From an uncultured Prevotellaceae bacterium (GTDB lineage: Bacteria; Bacteroidota; Bacteroidia; Bacteroidales; Bacteroidaceae): 64,000 nucleotides of DNA. Shown here piece after piece: positions 51,629 through 60,412 of this stretch. The position numbers and the translations under genes are program-made. Position 1 is the stretch's first letter; each line of letters opens with the position of its first letter. Under the pieces are notes generated by a model. That model was not told the DNA's origin, did no database searches, and was given only the letters and a program-made list of their open reading frames with translations. Where the stretch lies: contig CACYPF010000009.1 of assembly GCA_902776195.1 (NCBI GenBank), forward strand, positions 1-64,000, given 5' to 3'.

Positions 51629-52345
51629 TTAGAATTTAAACATATCGCTAATGGTCAGCAAACCCTCATGCTCTTTGGTGTACTCCGCTGCTAACACGGC
51701 ACCAAGGGCAAATCCTTTACGGCTATGGGCATCGTGGGATATGGTAATCAAATCAGCTTCTGAATCGTAACGGATAGTATGGATTCCTGGTACCTCACCG
51801 CGACGGATGTCATCTACACGCAACAGCTTCGGGTCAGTGGTCTCCTCTGCCCATCCTTCTTTGCGGTCAAGATTGGCAACAATTTCCTCAGCCAGAGTGA
51901 TGGCTGTACCTGAGGGGTGATCCAGTTTATGTACATGGTGTGTCTCCTCCAACTCCACATCATATTGCGGGAACTGATTCATGATCTTTGCCAGATAGCG
52001 GTTGACAGCAGAGAAAATAGCGACACCAATGCTGAAGTTGGAAGCCCAGAAAAGGGTCTTACCACCTTCCGCACATGCCTTGCGCACCTCATCACCATGC
52101 TCTTTCATCCACCCGGTAGAACCTGAAACAACTTTCACGCCAGCCTTCCATGCTTTCAGATAGTTGCCATAGGCAGCCTGTGGTGCCGTAAACTCGATAG
52201 CAACATCTGCCGAGGCAAAGGCTTCGGACTCGAAATCACCTTGATTGTCAATATCAATAATACTTACAATTTCATGACCACGGTCAAGGGCAATCTGCTC
52301 AATCATCTTACCCATCTTTCCATAGCCGATTAATGCTATTTTCAT
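51629..52345 (-). CDS. dapB: 4-hydroxy-tetrahydrodipicolinate reductase
   Basis: A 238-residue reductase of the lysine/diaminopimelate pathway. The NAD(P)H motif GYGKMGKM is at residues 7-14, the catalytic ELEETHHVHKLDHPSGTA near 125-142 and a C-terminal FALGAVLAAEY. It starts the dapB-lepB operon (3-bp gap). Two minus-strand TATCTTTG boxes (52369-52376 and 52385-52392) precede it. Confidence 0.95.
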   Translation of the reverse strand: MKIALIGYGKMGKMIEQIALDRGHEIVSIIDIDNQGDFESEAFASADVAIEFTAPQAAYGNYLKAWKAGVKVVSGSTGWMKEHGDEVRKACAEGGKTLFWASNFSIGVAIFSAVNRYLAKIMNQFPQYDVELEETHHVHKLDHPSGTAITLAEEIVANLDRKEGWAEETTDPKLLRVDDIRRGEVPGIHTIRYDSEADLITISHDAHSRKGFALGAVLAAEYTKEHEGLLTISDMFKF

Positions 52346-52368
52346 AATGCTTCTGTATTAATACGGTG

Positions 52369-52392
52369 CAAAGATACTCATTTTCAAAGATA
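52369..52392 (-). promoter_or_regulatory. Tandem -7 elements upstream of dapB
   Basis: Two minus-strand TATCTTTG boxes 16 bp apart, 24 and 40 bases from the dapB start. No matching -33 TTTG was found at 19-21 bases for either, so which one works is open. Confidence 0.5.
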
Positions 52393-52445
52393 TATCATTG
52401 GTTTGCAACAGAAAATAACAGAAATTGATGAACTTTGTCGTGAAA

Positions 52446-52973
52446 CTATGAGTGCTGTTGAGCTATAAATCTCTCGACAGCGTGTCGAATGCTGAGTAGT
52501 CCGAACTCCTCTGGATGGATATTTTTAATGGGAATCCACATACATTCCGCAGCATCATCGTCAGCCTTTACTTCACAACCGTCAGGGACATGCACCAGAT
52601 AATCCATATCAATGGTGTGAATCCCTATGCCACTGTACATATAGACATTAGGACTGGAGAAGAGATACTCTACGTCATCGACCTCAAGTCCTGTCTCTTC
52701 CTTAATCTCTCGACGCATACCCTCCTCAGCCGTCTCATACATATCCACGAAACCACCTGGCAGGTCAAGTGTTCCTTTGGCAGGCTCTTTGGCACGGCGT
52801 ACCACCAGCATCTCTTGTCTGTCATTGACGATAAAGGCAGCAGTAGCGGCACAGGGATTGGCATAATAGACAAAGCCACAGTCCTCACACTGTTTGCTTT
52901 TGAAGTTATGAATAACAAAATGCTTACTGCCGCAAATCGGGCAGTAAGCAAATTTCTCCAAGGGATGTTCCAT
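52446..52973 (-). CDS. Nudix hydrolase with N-terminal zinc ribbon
   Basis: A 175-residue protein. A zinc ribbon (CPICGS ... CEDCGF) occupies residues 11-35. The Nudix box GGFVDMYETAEEGMRREI-KEETGL near 75 fits GX5EX7REUXEEXGU. It resembles NudC/ADP-ribose-type pyrophosphatases of Bacteroidetes; the substrate is not predictable. Its start shares one base with the stop of the acetylesterase gene. Confidence 0.9.
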   Translation of the reverse strand: MEHPLEKFAYCPICGSKHFVIHNFKSKQCEDCGFVYYANPCAATAAFIVNDRQEMLVVRRAKEPAKGTLDLPGGFVDMYETAEEGMRREIKEETGLEVDDVEYLFSSPNVYMYSGIGIHTIDMDYLVHVPDGCEVKADDDAAECMWIPIKNIHPEEFGLLSIRHAVERFIAQQHS

Positions 52974-54433
52974 TACCAGTTATCTGTTCTGAAGGGGAAC
53001 AATGGCAGGTTACCGCCATTCTTCACATTACCAAGTTGGAAGTTCTTAAAGCAGTAGCGCACGGCAACAGGCTTCTTGACCTTAGGTGAGGTGATGATGA
53101 TAGCCTCATCCCAATAGCCTCCACCTGGCTGCCAGAAATGTTTGGCAGTGGCAGGATAGAAGACCTTGTCCTCGCCGGCAATCTCAAAACCCTCCATCTT
53201 CTCGAAGGGTGCGTCACACCAGTAGTTGTCCTGCAAATGGATAAAGACAGTGTCGTTCTTGATATTCATATCTTTATAGGAGGAACTCTTATACTGGATG
53301 GTCTCATAGCCATAGTCACGGTTAAGTGCCGTGAAGGCAAGACGCTCACCCACCGGTTGTTTCTGGGCAGGATGAATCTGGGTCGTCTCATAAGGATAAG
53401 CGAGGTCATTGGTACAAACCAGGGAACTGTTGGGGATGATCTGGCTTGCCTTGTACTGTTGCTCACGCAGTTTGGCACCACTGATGCCGTTGACGTTGTC
53501 ATCGTCATAGGCGTAAGGTGCTATCTGTACGAAATAGAAAGGTATCTCACCCAGTCCGAACTGCTTGCGCCACTGCTCTACCAGCAGTTTCATGCGTTGA
53601 GAGTACTGGTCACCAGGGTCACCGACGTTAGAGCATCCTTGATAATAGAGGATACCTTTCACGGTGGCTTTCAGGATAGGATTAAAGGTACCGTTACCCC
53701 AGAGCAGAGAGCGATGGTAGTCCCATTGTGACCATTTCTTGCAAATCTCCACAGAGTCGGTAGGGTCATTGGTATATTTCTCTAAGTTCTCCTTTGTCAA
53801 CCAGCTCTCCACACGGGTACCGCCTTTATTCGCCTCAATGATACCTACGGGCATGTCGAGTGTACGACTGAGCAGACGGGCAAAGAAATAACCCGTAGCA
53901 GAGAACTCACTGACAGTCTTTGGACTGCACACACGCCATGCTGCCTGTGCGTCATTCAACGGTTTGGACGACATCACACTGGGAATCTTGATACTACGCA
54001 CACCCTTGGAGTTAACAGCATCCAAGACGTGATGGTTATAATCCTTGACCGGACACATGCCAAAACCTTTGACAGGCATCTCCATGTTCGACTGTCCGGC
54101 ACAGACCCATACCTCGCCTGCGAGTACATTATTAATAGTGACTGAACCATCCCCATCATTGAAGGTGATACTCAGAGGAGTGTAGGATGCTTTGGGCGAC
54201 TTGACGGTCAACAGGAACTGACCGTCCTTACCCGCTTTCACGGTCGACTTCTCCTGACTCCACGAAACGGTAGCTGTTACCGTGCTGTTAGGTTTTGCCC
54301 ATCCCCAGAGGCGGACATCAGTTTGCTGTTGAATCACCATGTTGTCGCCTACCAAATGCGACAACTTTACTTTTGCCTGCATACTCATGGTAAGGGTAGC
54401 AAGAACCGCTAATGACAGAATTCGTTTATACAT
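52973..54433 (-). CDS. Sialate O-acetylesterase (SASA family)
   Basis: A 486-residue secreted esterase: signal peptide (MYKRILSLAVLATLTMSMQA), block I WVCAGQSNMEMPV near residue 112 with the nucleophile Ser, and IHPAQKQPVGERLA near 375 with the Asp/His pair region. It removes O-acetyl groups from sialic acids or other glycans, consistent with a host-glycan forager. Confidence 0.9.
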   Translation of the reverse strand: MYKRILSLAVLATLTMSMQAKVKLSHLVGDNMVIQQQTDVRLWGWAKPNSTVTATVSWSQEKSTVKAGKDGQFLLTVKSPKASYTPLSITFNDGDGSVTINNVLAGEVWVCAGQSNMEMPVKGFGMCPVKDYNHHVLDAVNSKGVRSIKIPSVMSSKPLNDAQAAWRVCSPKTVSEFSATGYFFARLLSRTLDMPVGIIEANKGGTRVESWLTKENLEKYTNDPTDSVEICKKWSQWDYHRSLLWGNGTFNPILKATVKGILYYQGCSNVGDPGDQYSQRMKLLVEQWRKQFGLGEIPFYFVQIAPYAYDDDNVNGISGAKLREQQYKASQIIPNSSLVCTNDLAYPYETTQIHPAQKQPVGERLAFTALNRDYGYETIQYKSSSYKDMNIKNDTVFIHLQDNYWCDAPFEKMEGFEIAGEDKVFYPATAKHFWQPGGGYWDEAIIITSPKVKKPVAVRYCFKNFQLGNVKNGGNLPLFPFRTDNW

Positions 54434-54456
54434 CGTTAAAAGTTTTTAGTCTAAAA

Positions 54457-54492
54457 TTGCTGCAAAGATAATGAATTTTTGTATCTTTGCAA
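54457..54492. promoter_or_regulatory. Overlapping divergent promoters
   Basis: Plus strand: TTGC (54457-54460), 21 bases, TATCTTTG (54482-54489) for the hydrolase. Minus strand: TATCTTTG at 54463-54470 with TTGC at 54489-54492 for the acetylesterase. The two promoters occupy the same 36 bp. Confidence 0.65.
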
Positions 54493-54511
54493 GCAACAAA
54501 GGTAAGAAAAT

Positions 54512-55336
54512 ATGAAAATGAAGAAATCTTTATTGATTTGGACAATGCTGCTTGTTGCCGTATCGTCATCTGCACAGCAGGGGTTGGAAATGGATTTATG
54601 GCCTTCTGGTCCTAAGACTTCCAATGGAGACCCGAACGATTTGGCAAAGGTCACCGTTTTCCTGCCATCGAAGAGCGTGGCAACAGGTCGTGCTGTCGTT
54701 ATCTGCCCGGGAGGAGGCTATCAGCATCTTTCTTTCGAGAAGGAGGGTACGTCGTGGGCACCTTTCTTCAACGCCCAGGGTGTTGCCGTCATCGTACTGA
54801 AATACCGCATGCCTCATGGGGTATGGCAGGTTCCTCTGGAGGATGCGGAGGAGGCGATGCGACTGGTACGCCGTATGTCTGCCACCTGGGACATCAATCC
54901 CCGGCAGGTCGGTATCATGGGATTCTCGGCAGGTGGGCATCTTGCCTCTACTGTTGCCACTCATTCCAAAGGCGATGCGGCTGCTGACTTCCAGATATTG
55001 TTCTATCCTGTGATAACGATGGAGCAGGGGACCACCCATAAGGGCTCCCGTGAGAATCTGCTGGGCAAGAAACCCAAGCGTAAGCTGCTGAACCAGTTCT
55101 GTAACGAGCAGCATGTCACTGCCTCTACACCCCGTGCCTTTATCGTCCTTGCCAATGACGACAAGGCGGTGCCACCCCTCAACAGCGTCCTTTATTACGA
55201 GGAACTATGCCAGAGCAAGGTGCCTGCCACCATGCACATCTATCCCACAGGCGGTCATGGTTTCGGCAGTCTGCAGTCGTTCACCTACCATTATGAGATG
55301 ATGCTGGAGCTGAAGGCTTGGCTGAATAGTTTCTAA
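54512..55336 (+). CDS. Secreted alpha/beta hydrolase (esterase)
   Basis: A 274-residue hydrolase: signal peptide ending VSSSAQ, oxyanion motif PGGGYQHLS near 70, nucleophile elbow GFSAGGHLAS near 135, Asp in NDDKAVP near 215 and His in GGHGFGS near 250. Relatives are xylan or sugar acetylesterase-like. It is related to the in-element hydrolase at 6503-7345. Its stop codon overlaps the stop of the convergent CapA-like gene, so no terminator separates them. Confidence 0.87.
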   Translation: MKMKKSLLIWTMLLVAVSSSAQQGLEMDLWPSGPKTSNGDPNDLAKVTVFLPSKSVATGRAVVICPGGGYQHLSFEKEGTSWAPFFNAQGVAVIVLKYRMPHGVWQVPLEDAEEAMRLVRRMSATWDINPRQVGIMGFSAGGHLASTVATHSKGDAAADFQILFYPVITMEQGTTHKGSRENLLGKKPKRKLLNQFCNEQHVTASTPRAFIVLANDDKAVPPLNSVLYYEELCQSKVPATMHIYPTGGHGFGSLQSFTYHYEMMLELKAWLNSF

Positions 55337-56220
55337 CGTCCCCGGCAGGGCACACATTTGATAATCTCTACAGGAATCGTCTCCACGTGGGACGATTCTT
55401 TCGTAATAGTCAGTTTCACCATACATGCCTTGCTGTTGACAGGCTTCCGCTGGTCGAAGATGAAATTGCCGATACTATAATAGATGGGCTTCCCTTTATA
55501 TTCCTCTATCGTCTGGAGGGTATGGGTATGATGACCTATGAGGGCATCGGCACCAGCGTCTATCAACTGATGAGCCCTTACCCGCTGGATAGTGACGGGT
55601 TGTAGCGTATGCTCACCTCCCCAGTGCAAGGTGACGATGATATAGCTGTCGGGTTCAGACGACCGAAGGTGTCTGACACGCTCCACCAACGTGTCAAAAT
55701 CCTCTTGACTGACAGAGGGCTTTTCGGACAGATAGGCAAAATTCTCCAATGCCAGTTGCAGAGAAGCCAATACGTAAACCTTCCGGGGGGAGGAGGTCAG
55801 GAGTACCGGTCTGGCTGCTTCCTCCATGGTATGTCCTGCCCCAATGGGAATCATACCTGCTGAGACGACATTCTCCCTGGTGTCCACCAGTCCTGCCCTC
55901 CCCTGGTCAACGCTATGGTTATTGGCAAGGTTCAGATGGGTAATCCCATGCCGTTTCAAGGTAAAGAGCCATTCCGGTTCGGCACGGAAGATAAACTGCT
56001 TGAACGAGGGCTCCTTGATCTTTGTGGCAGGACACTCCAGGTTGCCGATGACGATATCGCTGCTTTGAAACACCGAATCGACAAAGGGAGAGAACACCGC
56101 ATCCGTCCCCTTCTGTTCTATCACCTTACGGACACCACGGTCCAGCAGGATATCACCAGTGATGGTCACAGACACGGAGTCTGTGACCATCAACATAGCG
56201 AATAACATCGTCTTCAGCAT
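55333..56220 (-). CDS. CapA-family (PGA_cap) metallophosphatase-like protein
   Basis: A 295-residue protein with TGDILLDRGV near residue 20, GNLECPAT near 60, LANNHSVDQG near 95 and GHHTHTLQ near 235, the metal-binding pattern of the PGA_cap/CapA family. Members take part in poly-gamma-glutamate or peptide capsule processing, but in Bacteroidetes the role is usually unassigned. A short hydrophobic N-terminus suggests export. The start overlaps the DUF3160 gene by 7 bp. Confidence 0.87.
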   Translation of the reverse strand: MLKTMLFAMLMVTDSVSVTITGDILLDRGVRKVIEQKGTDAVFSPFVDSVFQSSDIVIGNLECPATKIKEPSFKQFIFRAEPEWLFTLKRHGITHLNLANNHSVDQGRAGLVDTRENVVSAGMIPIGAGHTMEEAARPVLLTSSPRKVYVLASLQLALENFAYLSEKPSVSQEDFDTLVERVRHLRSSEPDSYIIVTLHWGGEHTLQPVTIQRVRAHQLIDAGADALIGHHTHTLQTIEEYKGKPIYYSIGNFIFDQRKPVNSKACMVKLTITKESSHVETIPVEIIKCVPCRGR

Positions 56221-58610
56221 CCCGAACTATAGAAGATATACTCGTTGTCGAGTTTCTTACCGCCGAGAGGTACGATAATCTCCTCCATCCAACTGGGGAT
56301 GCCCTTGTTGGGCTGGCTTTCCAACTCCTGCTGCCACTCCTCGTCGGTATGGCGTGGCGCCTGTAAGTCGTCCTCGAACTCACGATAGCTGAACACGGCA
56401 CCACGGGTGAGGTAGAGATACCCCTCAATCTCAACGACTACATAAATCTGGTGGGCAGGACCAACTGCCTCATACAGTACCGACTTATTGGGGTTGTTGA
56501 AAGAATTAGCGGTATATACATCGGCAACGACAGCCACCGACTTGTCGGCACCTTGTACGTTATACCAGCCGTAGAGTTCCTGGTCTGGTTCACGGACGAG
56601 GTCAAGGGTGATATTCTCAAAGACAGAGCCGATAGCCTCTATCTGCCGGTATTCCTGTTCTGAGAGTTTCTTACCTGCCAGCTCCTTCTCACTGCAGCTC
56701 AGTAAGAACTCTGCTTGTTCACGCAGGTCACGGGAAGTCGTGGTGGCTTTTTCCGTCACGAGGTCAAACTTCTTCAGCACGTCCATTGTGGCATCGATGA
56801 GGTGAATCGCCTTTGTCCAGTAAGCGACATTGGGTTCTACATAGCCACGGGTGTAAGGTTCCGGCAAACCGCCGCCACCACACTCAGCACCGAATGGCTG
56901 CTTGGCATAGAGGATGGCGTCATGCTTCAGCTCCGCCCATGAGGCAAGTGCCGCATTCAGGTTCTTCTTGTCCCATTGGGGTGTCTGCATGAATCTCGGG
57001 TAGTTGGCATTCTTGCTATTCACATCCTTCAAAGAGGCAATCCATTTATTGGCAACCGTCTGGTCCCAGTCGATGGTACCCATCCGTTGTTTCATGCGAA
57101 GGAGATTGGGTGTGAACTGGTTCCAGTTCTCCTGTTCCTTCAGCTCCTGTATGAGTATGCGCTCGGCAGCAGGAATACCTATAGCAGCCATCACGTCAAG
57201 TCCGGTAGGTACCGCACGCAAGGTGGGATTGCTTTCGTAATCCACCATTTCCTGCAACACCTCCGCATCGGGCATATAGCGTTGGGGCATCAGGCGTACC
57301 TTATAGGGACTGGTCACCGCAAACTTCGGTTTGATGCGTGTCTGCTGGTCCGTGATCTTCATCAGAGCCTTGCACACCTGTTCCATGTTCTTTTTGGAGT
57401 TGAAGATCTGCTGGACAGTGCCGAATGTCTTCTGTTCCTTATAGACCTGTGTGATGCTGACATCGTCGGGCAGTCCCATCAGATAGGTGATAGGTTCTGT
57501 CAGGTTCTGGTACATCTTCGAGAGAGAAGCGTCCTGGCAGATCGTCTCTGCCATCATCAGCGCATAACGCAGCTCCTCGTCATTCTCCATCTCAAAGGGT
57601 ACGTTCTGCAACCACATCATCGTGCGGAAATAGCGTTGCAGCGTCTCTGATCGAGTATAATGTCCACGAGGACGGTAGAGCGCATAGGGGAAGGCTGGGC
57701 GCTGGTAGGCGACGGTATATCTCAGGAATTCCGAGGGGCAGCTTTCCGCATTGTTCACATGTTTGATCTCCTCCTTCACCAACGCTGTGTATTTGGCAGC
57801 CACGGGCAGTGGTTTCCCCTCGTTCAGCTCATAGGCGATGGCATAGTATGCCGCACAGTATTCTGCAGCTTCCTTCACCTTCTTGTCGGTTGTGTTGGCA
57901 GCCATTTTCGTAAGCAGCTCATAGTTGCGTTTCACGAAATCCGTCACCATGGGTGACAGTTTCTGTTGCTCCGTCTCTTTCAGCAGGCAGTCGAAGAACA
58001 TGTGGAATGCCTGCAGGTAGAGGTCTGTCGTCACAAAACTGGGGAACTCCCGGTAGTCATTGTTCTCATAAATCTGGAAGAGCTGGTTCTCGTTAGCAGG
58101 TACGATGGCGAACCCGTTCTTGGCTATCGCTTTGTAGAGTTGCGGGTCAAACTCAGAGAGACTGAAGGGGTTGACGATATTGTCCATATTGGTCATCATT
58201 CCCGCAGGCACCACGTTGTTCTGTGCCTTCAGCTCATTCTCACGGGCTTGCAGTCTCTTGACGAAAGCCTGCTCAGCAGGGGTGTACTTGATAGGGGTAG
58301 CCTTCCCGTTTTGCTCTTTGTCCAACCTGTCTTCGGCGATACTCTCATACCATGTGGTGGAGGCAAACACACCACGCAGGTCACTGCTCATGAAGAGATA
58401 CCCCTGACGGGCTGCTATGGCATTGCGCAGGATGCGCACCTCGGAGAGTGACAGACTGTTAACATCAATATTGAGGGGCAGCTTGGTTTTCAGCGACTCC
58501 ACATTGATCTTCGCCTTACCGGGAAGAATGAACGGTTTCCGCTTCTCCTCTTGGGCACTTACGCTGATGGTCAGACACAGTGTCACCATCATCAACAACA
58601 ACTTTTTCAT
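56214..58610 (-). CDS. YARHG-DUF3160 exported protein
   Basis: A 798-residue secreted protein. Signal peptide MKKLLLMMVTLCLTISVSA, a YARHG domain at about 55-95 (LRNAIAARQGYLFMSSDLRGVFASTTWYE), then a DUF3160 domain (about 150-780) with FVTTDLYLQAFHMFFDCLL near 195 and FGAECGGGGLPEPYTRGYVEPN near 575. The function is unknown; it is common in Bacteroidetes. Confidence 0.87.
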   Translation of the reverse strand: MKKLLLMMVTLCLTISVSAQEEKRKPFILPGKAKINVESLKTKLPLNIDVNSLSLSEVRILRNAIAARQGYLFMSSDLRGVFASTTWYESIAEDRLDKEQNGKATPIKYTPAEQAFVKRLQARENELKAQNNVVPAGMMTNMDNIVNPFSLSEFDPQLYKAIAKNGFAIVPANENQLFQIYENNDYREFPSFVTTDLYLQAFHMFFDCLLKETEQQKLSPMVTDFVKRNYELLTKMAANTTDKKVKEAAEYCAAYYAIAYELNEGKPLPVAAKYTALVKEEIKHVNNAESCPSEFLRYTVAYQRPAFPYALYRPRGHYTRSETLQRYFRTMMWLQNVPFEMENDEELRYALMMAETICQDASLSKMYQNLTEPITYLMGLPDDVSITQVYKEQKTFGTVQQIFNSKKNMEQVCKALMKITDQQTRIKPKFAVTSPYKVRLMPQRYMPDAEVLQEMVDYESNPTLRAVPTGLDVMAAIGIPAAERILIQELKEQENWNQFTPNLLRMKQRMGTIDWDQTVANKWIASLKDVNSKNANYPRFMQTPQWDKKNLNAALASWAELKHDAILYAKQPFGAECGGGGLPEPYTRGYVEPNVAYWTKAIHLIDATMDVLKKFDLVTEKATTTSRDLREQAEFLLSCSEKELAGKKLSEQEYRQIEAIGSVFENITLDLVREPDQELYGWYNVQGADKSVAVVADVYTANSFNNPNKSVLYEAVGPAHQIYVVVEIEGYLYLTRGAVFSYREFEDDLQAPRHTDEEWQQELESQPNKGIPSWMEEIIVPLGGKKLDNEYIFYSSGC

Positions 58611-58625
58611 AGGTAAAATGGTTTA

Positions 58626-59123
58626 TTAGTCATGATTAAATATTTCCAATGCAGCCGATCTGGTGACATTCTTGGCGAGAAACCGCTCAAAAGCCATACC
58701 GAAATGGTCCCAGCGGTACTCCGCCACCACATATTTCCCGTCTGTCGTGCGTTCGAGGCTCCTGATAAGTCCGTCCTTGAAACGGAAGTCCTCTAAGATG
58801 CCTCCTAACTTGGAACCGAGCCAGAGGGGACGCACCAGTCCGTGGTAGTTCTTGAAGATAAAGAGTCTGTGCCCTTTCTCCTGATAGTAACGGGTGCTCT
58901 TGATGACACCCACCATCGCATCGATACTGCCGTCACCATCCACATCCCCTGTGCAGAACCGGTAAACGGGGTATGGCAGTCTCCATTTATCATAGGTCGA
59001 GTCGGTCTTCAGCGACAGAAACGACAGTGTGTCATTCTTCTGCTCCAGGGAGAACCTCTGCCCCAAAGCATAGGTGGCAACCAGCCAGCACCCTATTGTC
59101 AATAACCACTTCTCACCTCTCAC
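58626..59123 (-). CDS. Secreted FG-GAP/EF-hand-like small protein
   Basis: A 165-residue exported protein. After a short signal segment (WLLTIGCWLVATYALG), CTGDVDGDGSIDAMVGV near 58-73 resembles a calcium-binding FG-GAP/EF-hand loop. The start read here is GTG 59123 inside a purine-rich repeat (AGAGGTGAG-type, 59110-59140) that also resembles several ribosome-binding sites. The family is not recognised with confidence. It begins 17 bp after the stop of the thioredoxin-like gene. Confidence 0.68.
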   Translation of the reverse strand: MRGEKWLLTIGCWLVATYALGQRFSLEQKNDTLSFLSLKTDSTYDKWRLPYPVYRFCTGDVDGDGSIDAMVGVIKSTRYYQEKGHRLFIFKNYHGLVRPLWLGSKLGGILEDFRFKDGLIRSLERTTDGKYVVAEYRWDHFGMAFERFLAKNVTRSAALEIFNHD

Positions 59124-59140
59124 CTCTTACCTCTCACCTC

Positions 59141-60283
59141 TCAAAGCAGACTTCTGATCTCTGCCTCCAGGTCCTTCACCTGAGCGGCTCTCTTATAGAG
59201 GGCGTTGTCTCTGCTGATGAGGAAATAGTCTGGCAGTCCTTGTATGTTATAGGTAATGAGTGTCTGAGAGTCCAGTCCCTGCGGGTCACGTACACAGACC
59301 CATGGCAGTGCGGCGGTCTGTTGTTTCCAGAAGTGCTCGTCAGGATCCAGTGATACCTGATAGATCTCCAGTCCCTGTGCCTGATACTTATTATATAGTT
59401 CACGCAACAGGAGAATACGCTCTGGTGATTTCTCTATACCGAACAGATGGAAATCGAGGATAACCACTTTTCCCTTCAGGTCACTTAACTTACGCATCTG
59501 TCCCTTGTTGTCAGGCAGAACAATGTCTATCAGTCCGGTGGCGGAAATCTGGTTCACGTCAATGGTGCGTGCCTCGTTCTGTGCTGCGATACGTACATTC
59601 TTCATCCCCTCGATGGCGATGTTATGTAGGTTGGCACCACGCTCAGAACCAGGATAGTAGGTGTCCCAGCTGGTGGCGACAGCAGCGAAGAGCTTGATGT
59701 CGTCCTTGTCAGAGCGGGGATTGAAGATCAGTGTGTTCCCTAATGCCTGGAACAGGGCGAAATAGGCATACGAGCGGTTGGGCTCCTTGAGGATATAGTT
59801 GGTCTTCACGTCCTGTTTGTATGCCTTGATCATGTTCAGGATGCTGTCATTCGACTCGTCGACGCTGAGGGCGTCATTCTGTGAAATGGCGATGGCACGC
59901 TGTGTCAGGTTGATCTGTTTCAGGGTCAGCTCCTTGATCTTCGAGCAGTTGTCGGAACCACTGATCTCATACTGGGTAGCCATCTGCGGATATTGTGCCT
60001 TGACGGTAACGGTCTCGGTAGAGTCGATGCTCACATTGATGATCTGGTCGGCAATACGCAGGCGGTAGAACTCCGGGGCTGGTGTCTGCTCCTTAGAAAA
60101 AGAGAACGCACCATCCTCGTCCAGTTTCACGGAGTCGACGACAGCAATGTCCTCCAGTCCCACATTCTCGAAATAGAGTACGGAGTCCTTGGCATTGGTG
60201 ATATTTCCCTCTACATGGAATTTTTTCTCACTACATGATGCCATAGCTAATGTGGCGATGGCAGCTATCAGATACTTTCTCAT
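59141..60283 (-). CDS. DUF4369/thioredoxin-like lipoprotein without CXXC
   Basis: A 380-residue lipoprotein (LAMASC, Cys17). An N-terminal DUF4369-like beta domain (about 20-120: FHVEGNITNAKDSVLYFENVG) is followed by a helical linker and a C-terminal TlpA/AhpC-type fold (about 250-380: VLPDNKGQMRKLSDLKGKVVILDF). At the place of the redox CXXC the sequence reads HLFGIEKSP, so no disulfide chemistry is expected. The -7 box TACCTTTG is at 60314-60321. Confidence 0.82.
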   Translation of the reverse strand: MRKYLIAAIATLAMASCSEKKFHVEGNITNAKDSVLYFENVGLEDIAVVDSVKLDEDGAFSFSKEQTPAPEFYRLRIADQIINVSIDSTETVTVKAQYPQMATQYEISGSDNCSKIKELTLKQINLTQRAIAISQNDALSVDESNDSILNMIKAYKQDVKTNYILKEPNRSYAYFALFQALGNTLIFNPRSDKDDIKLFAAVATSWDTYYPGSERGANLHNIAIEGMKNVRIAAQNEARTIDVNQISATGLIDIVLPDNKGQMRKLSDLKGKVVILDFHLFGIEKSPERILLLRELYNKYQAQGLEIYQVSLDPDEHFWKQQTAALPWVCVRDPQGLDSQTLITYNIQGLPDYFLISRDNALYKRAAQVKDLEAEIRSLL

Positions 60284-60313
60284 CTTTTATTTGTCTGTTT
60301 ATGAATTTCTTTG

Positions 60314-60321
60314 CAAAGGTA
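60314..60321 (-). promoter_or_regulatory. -7 element of the DUF4369 lipoprotein gene
   Basis: Minus-strand TACCTTTG, 31 bases upstream of the start. No clear -33 box. Confidence 0.5.
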
Positions 60322-60412
60322 GTAAAAAATCAGTGAAGTAATGAAGAAACAGCATTTATTTTTTTGAATGATGGATTAAACGTTTCGTCACGACCTTCGT
60401 CTAAAGGTAGTT

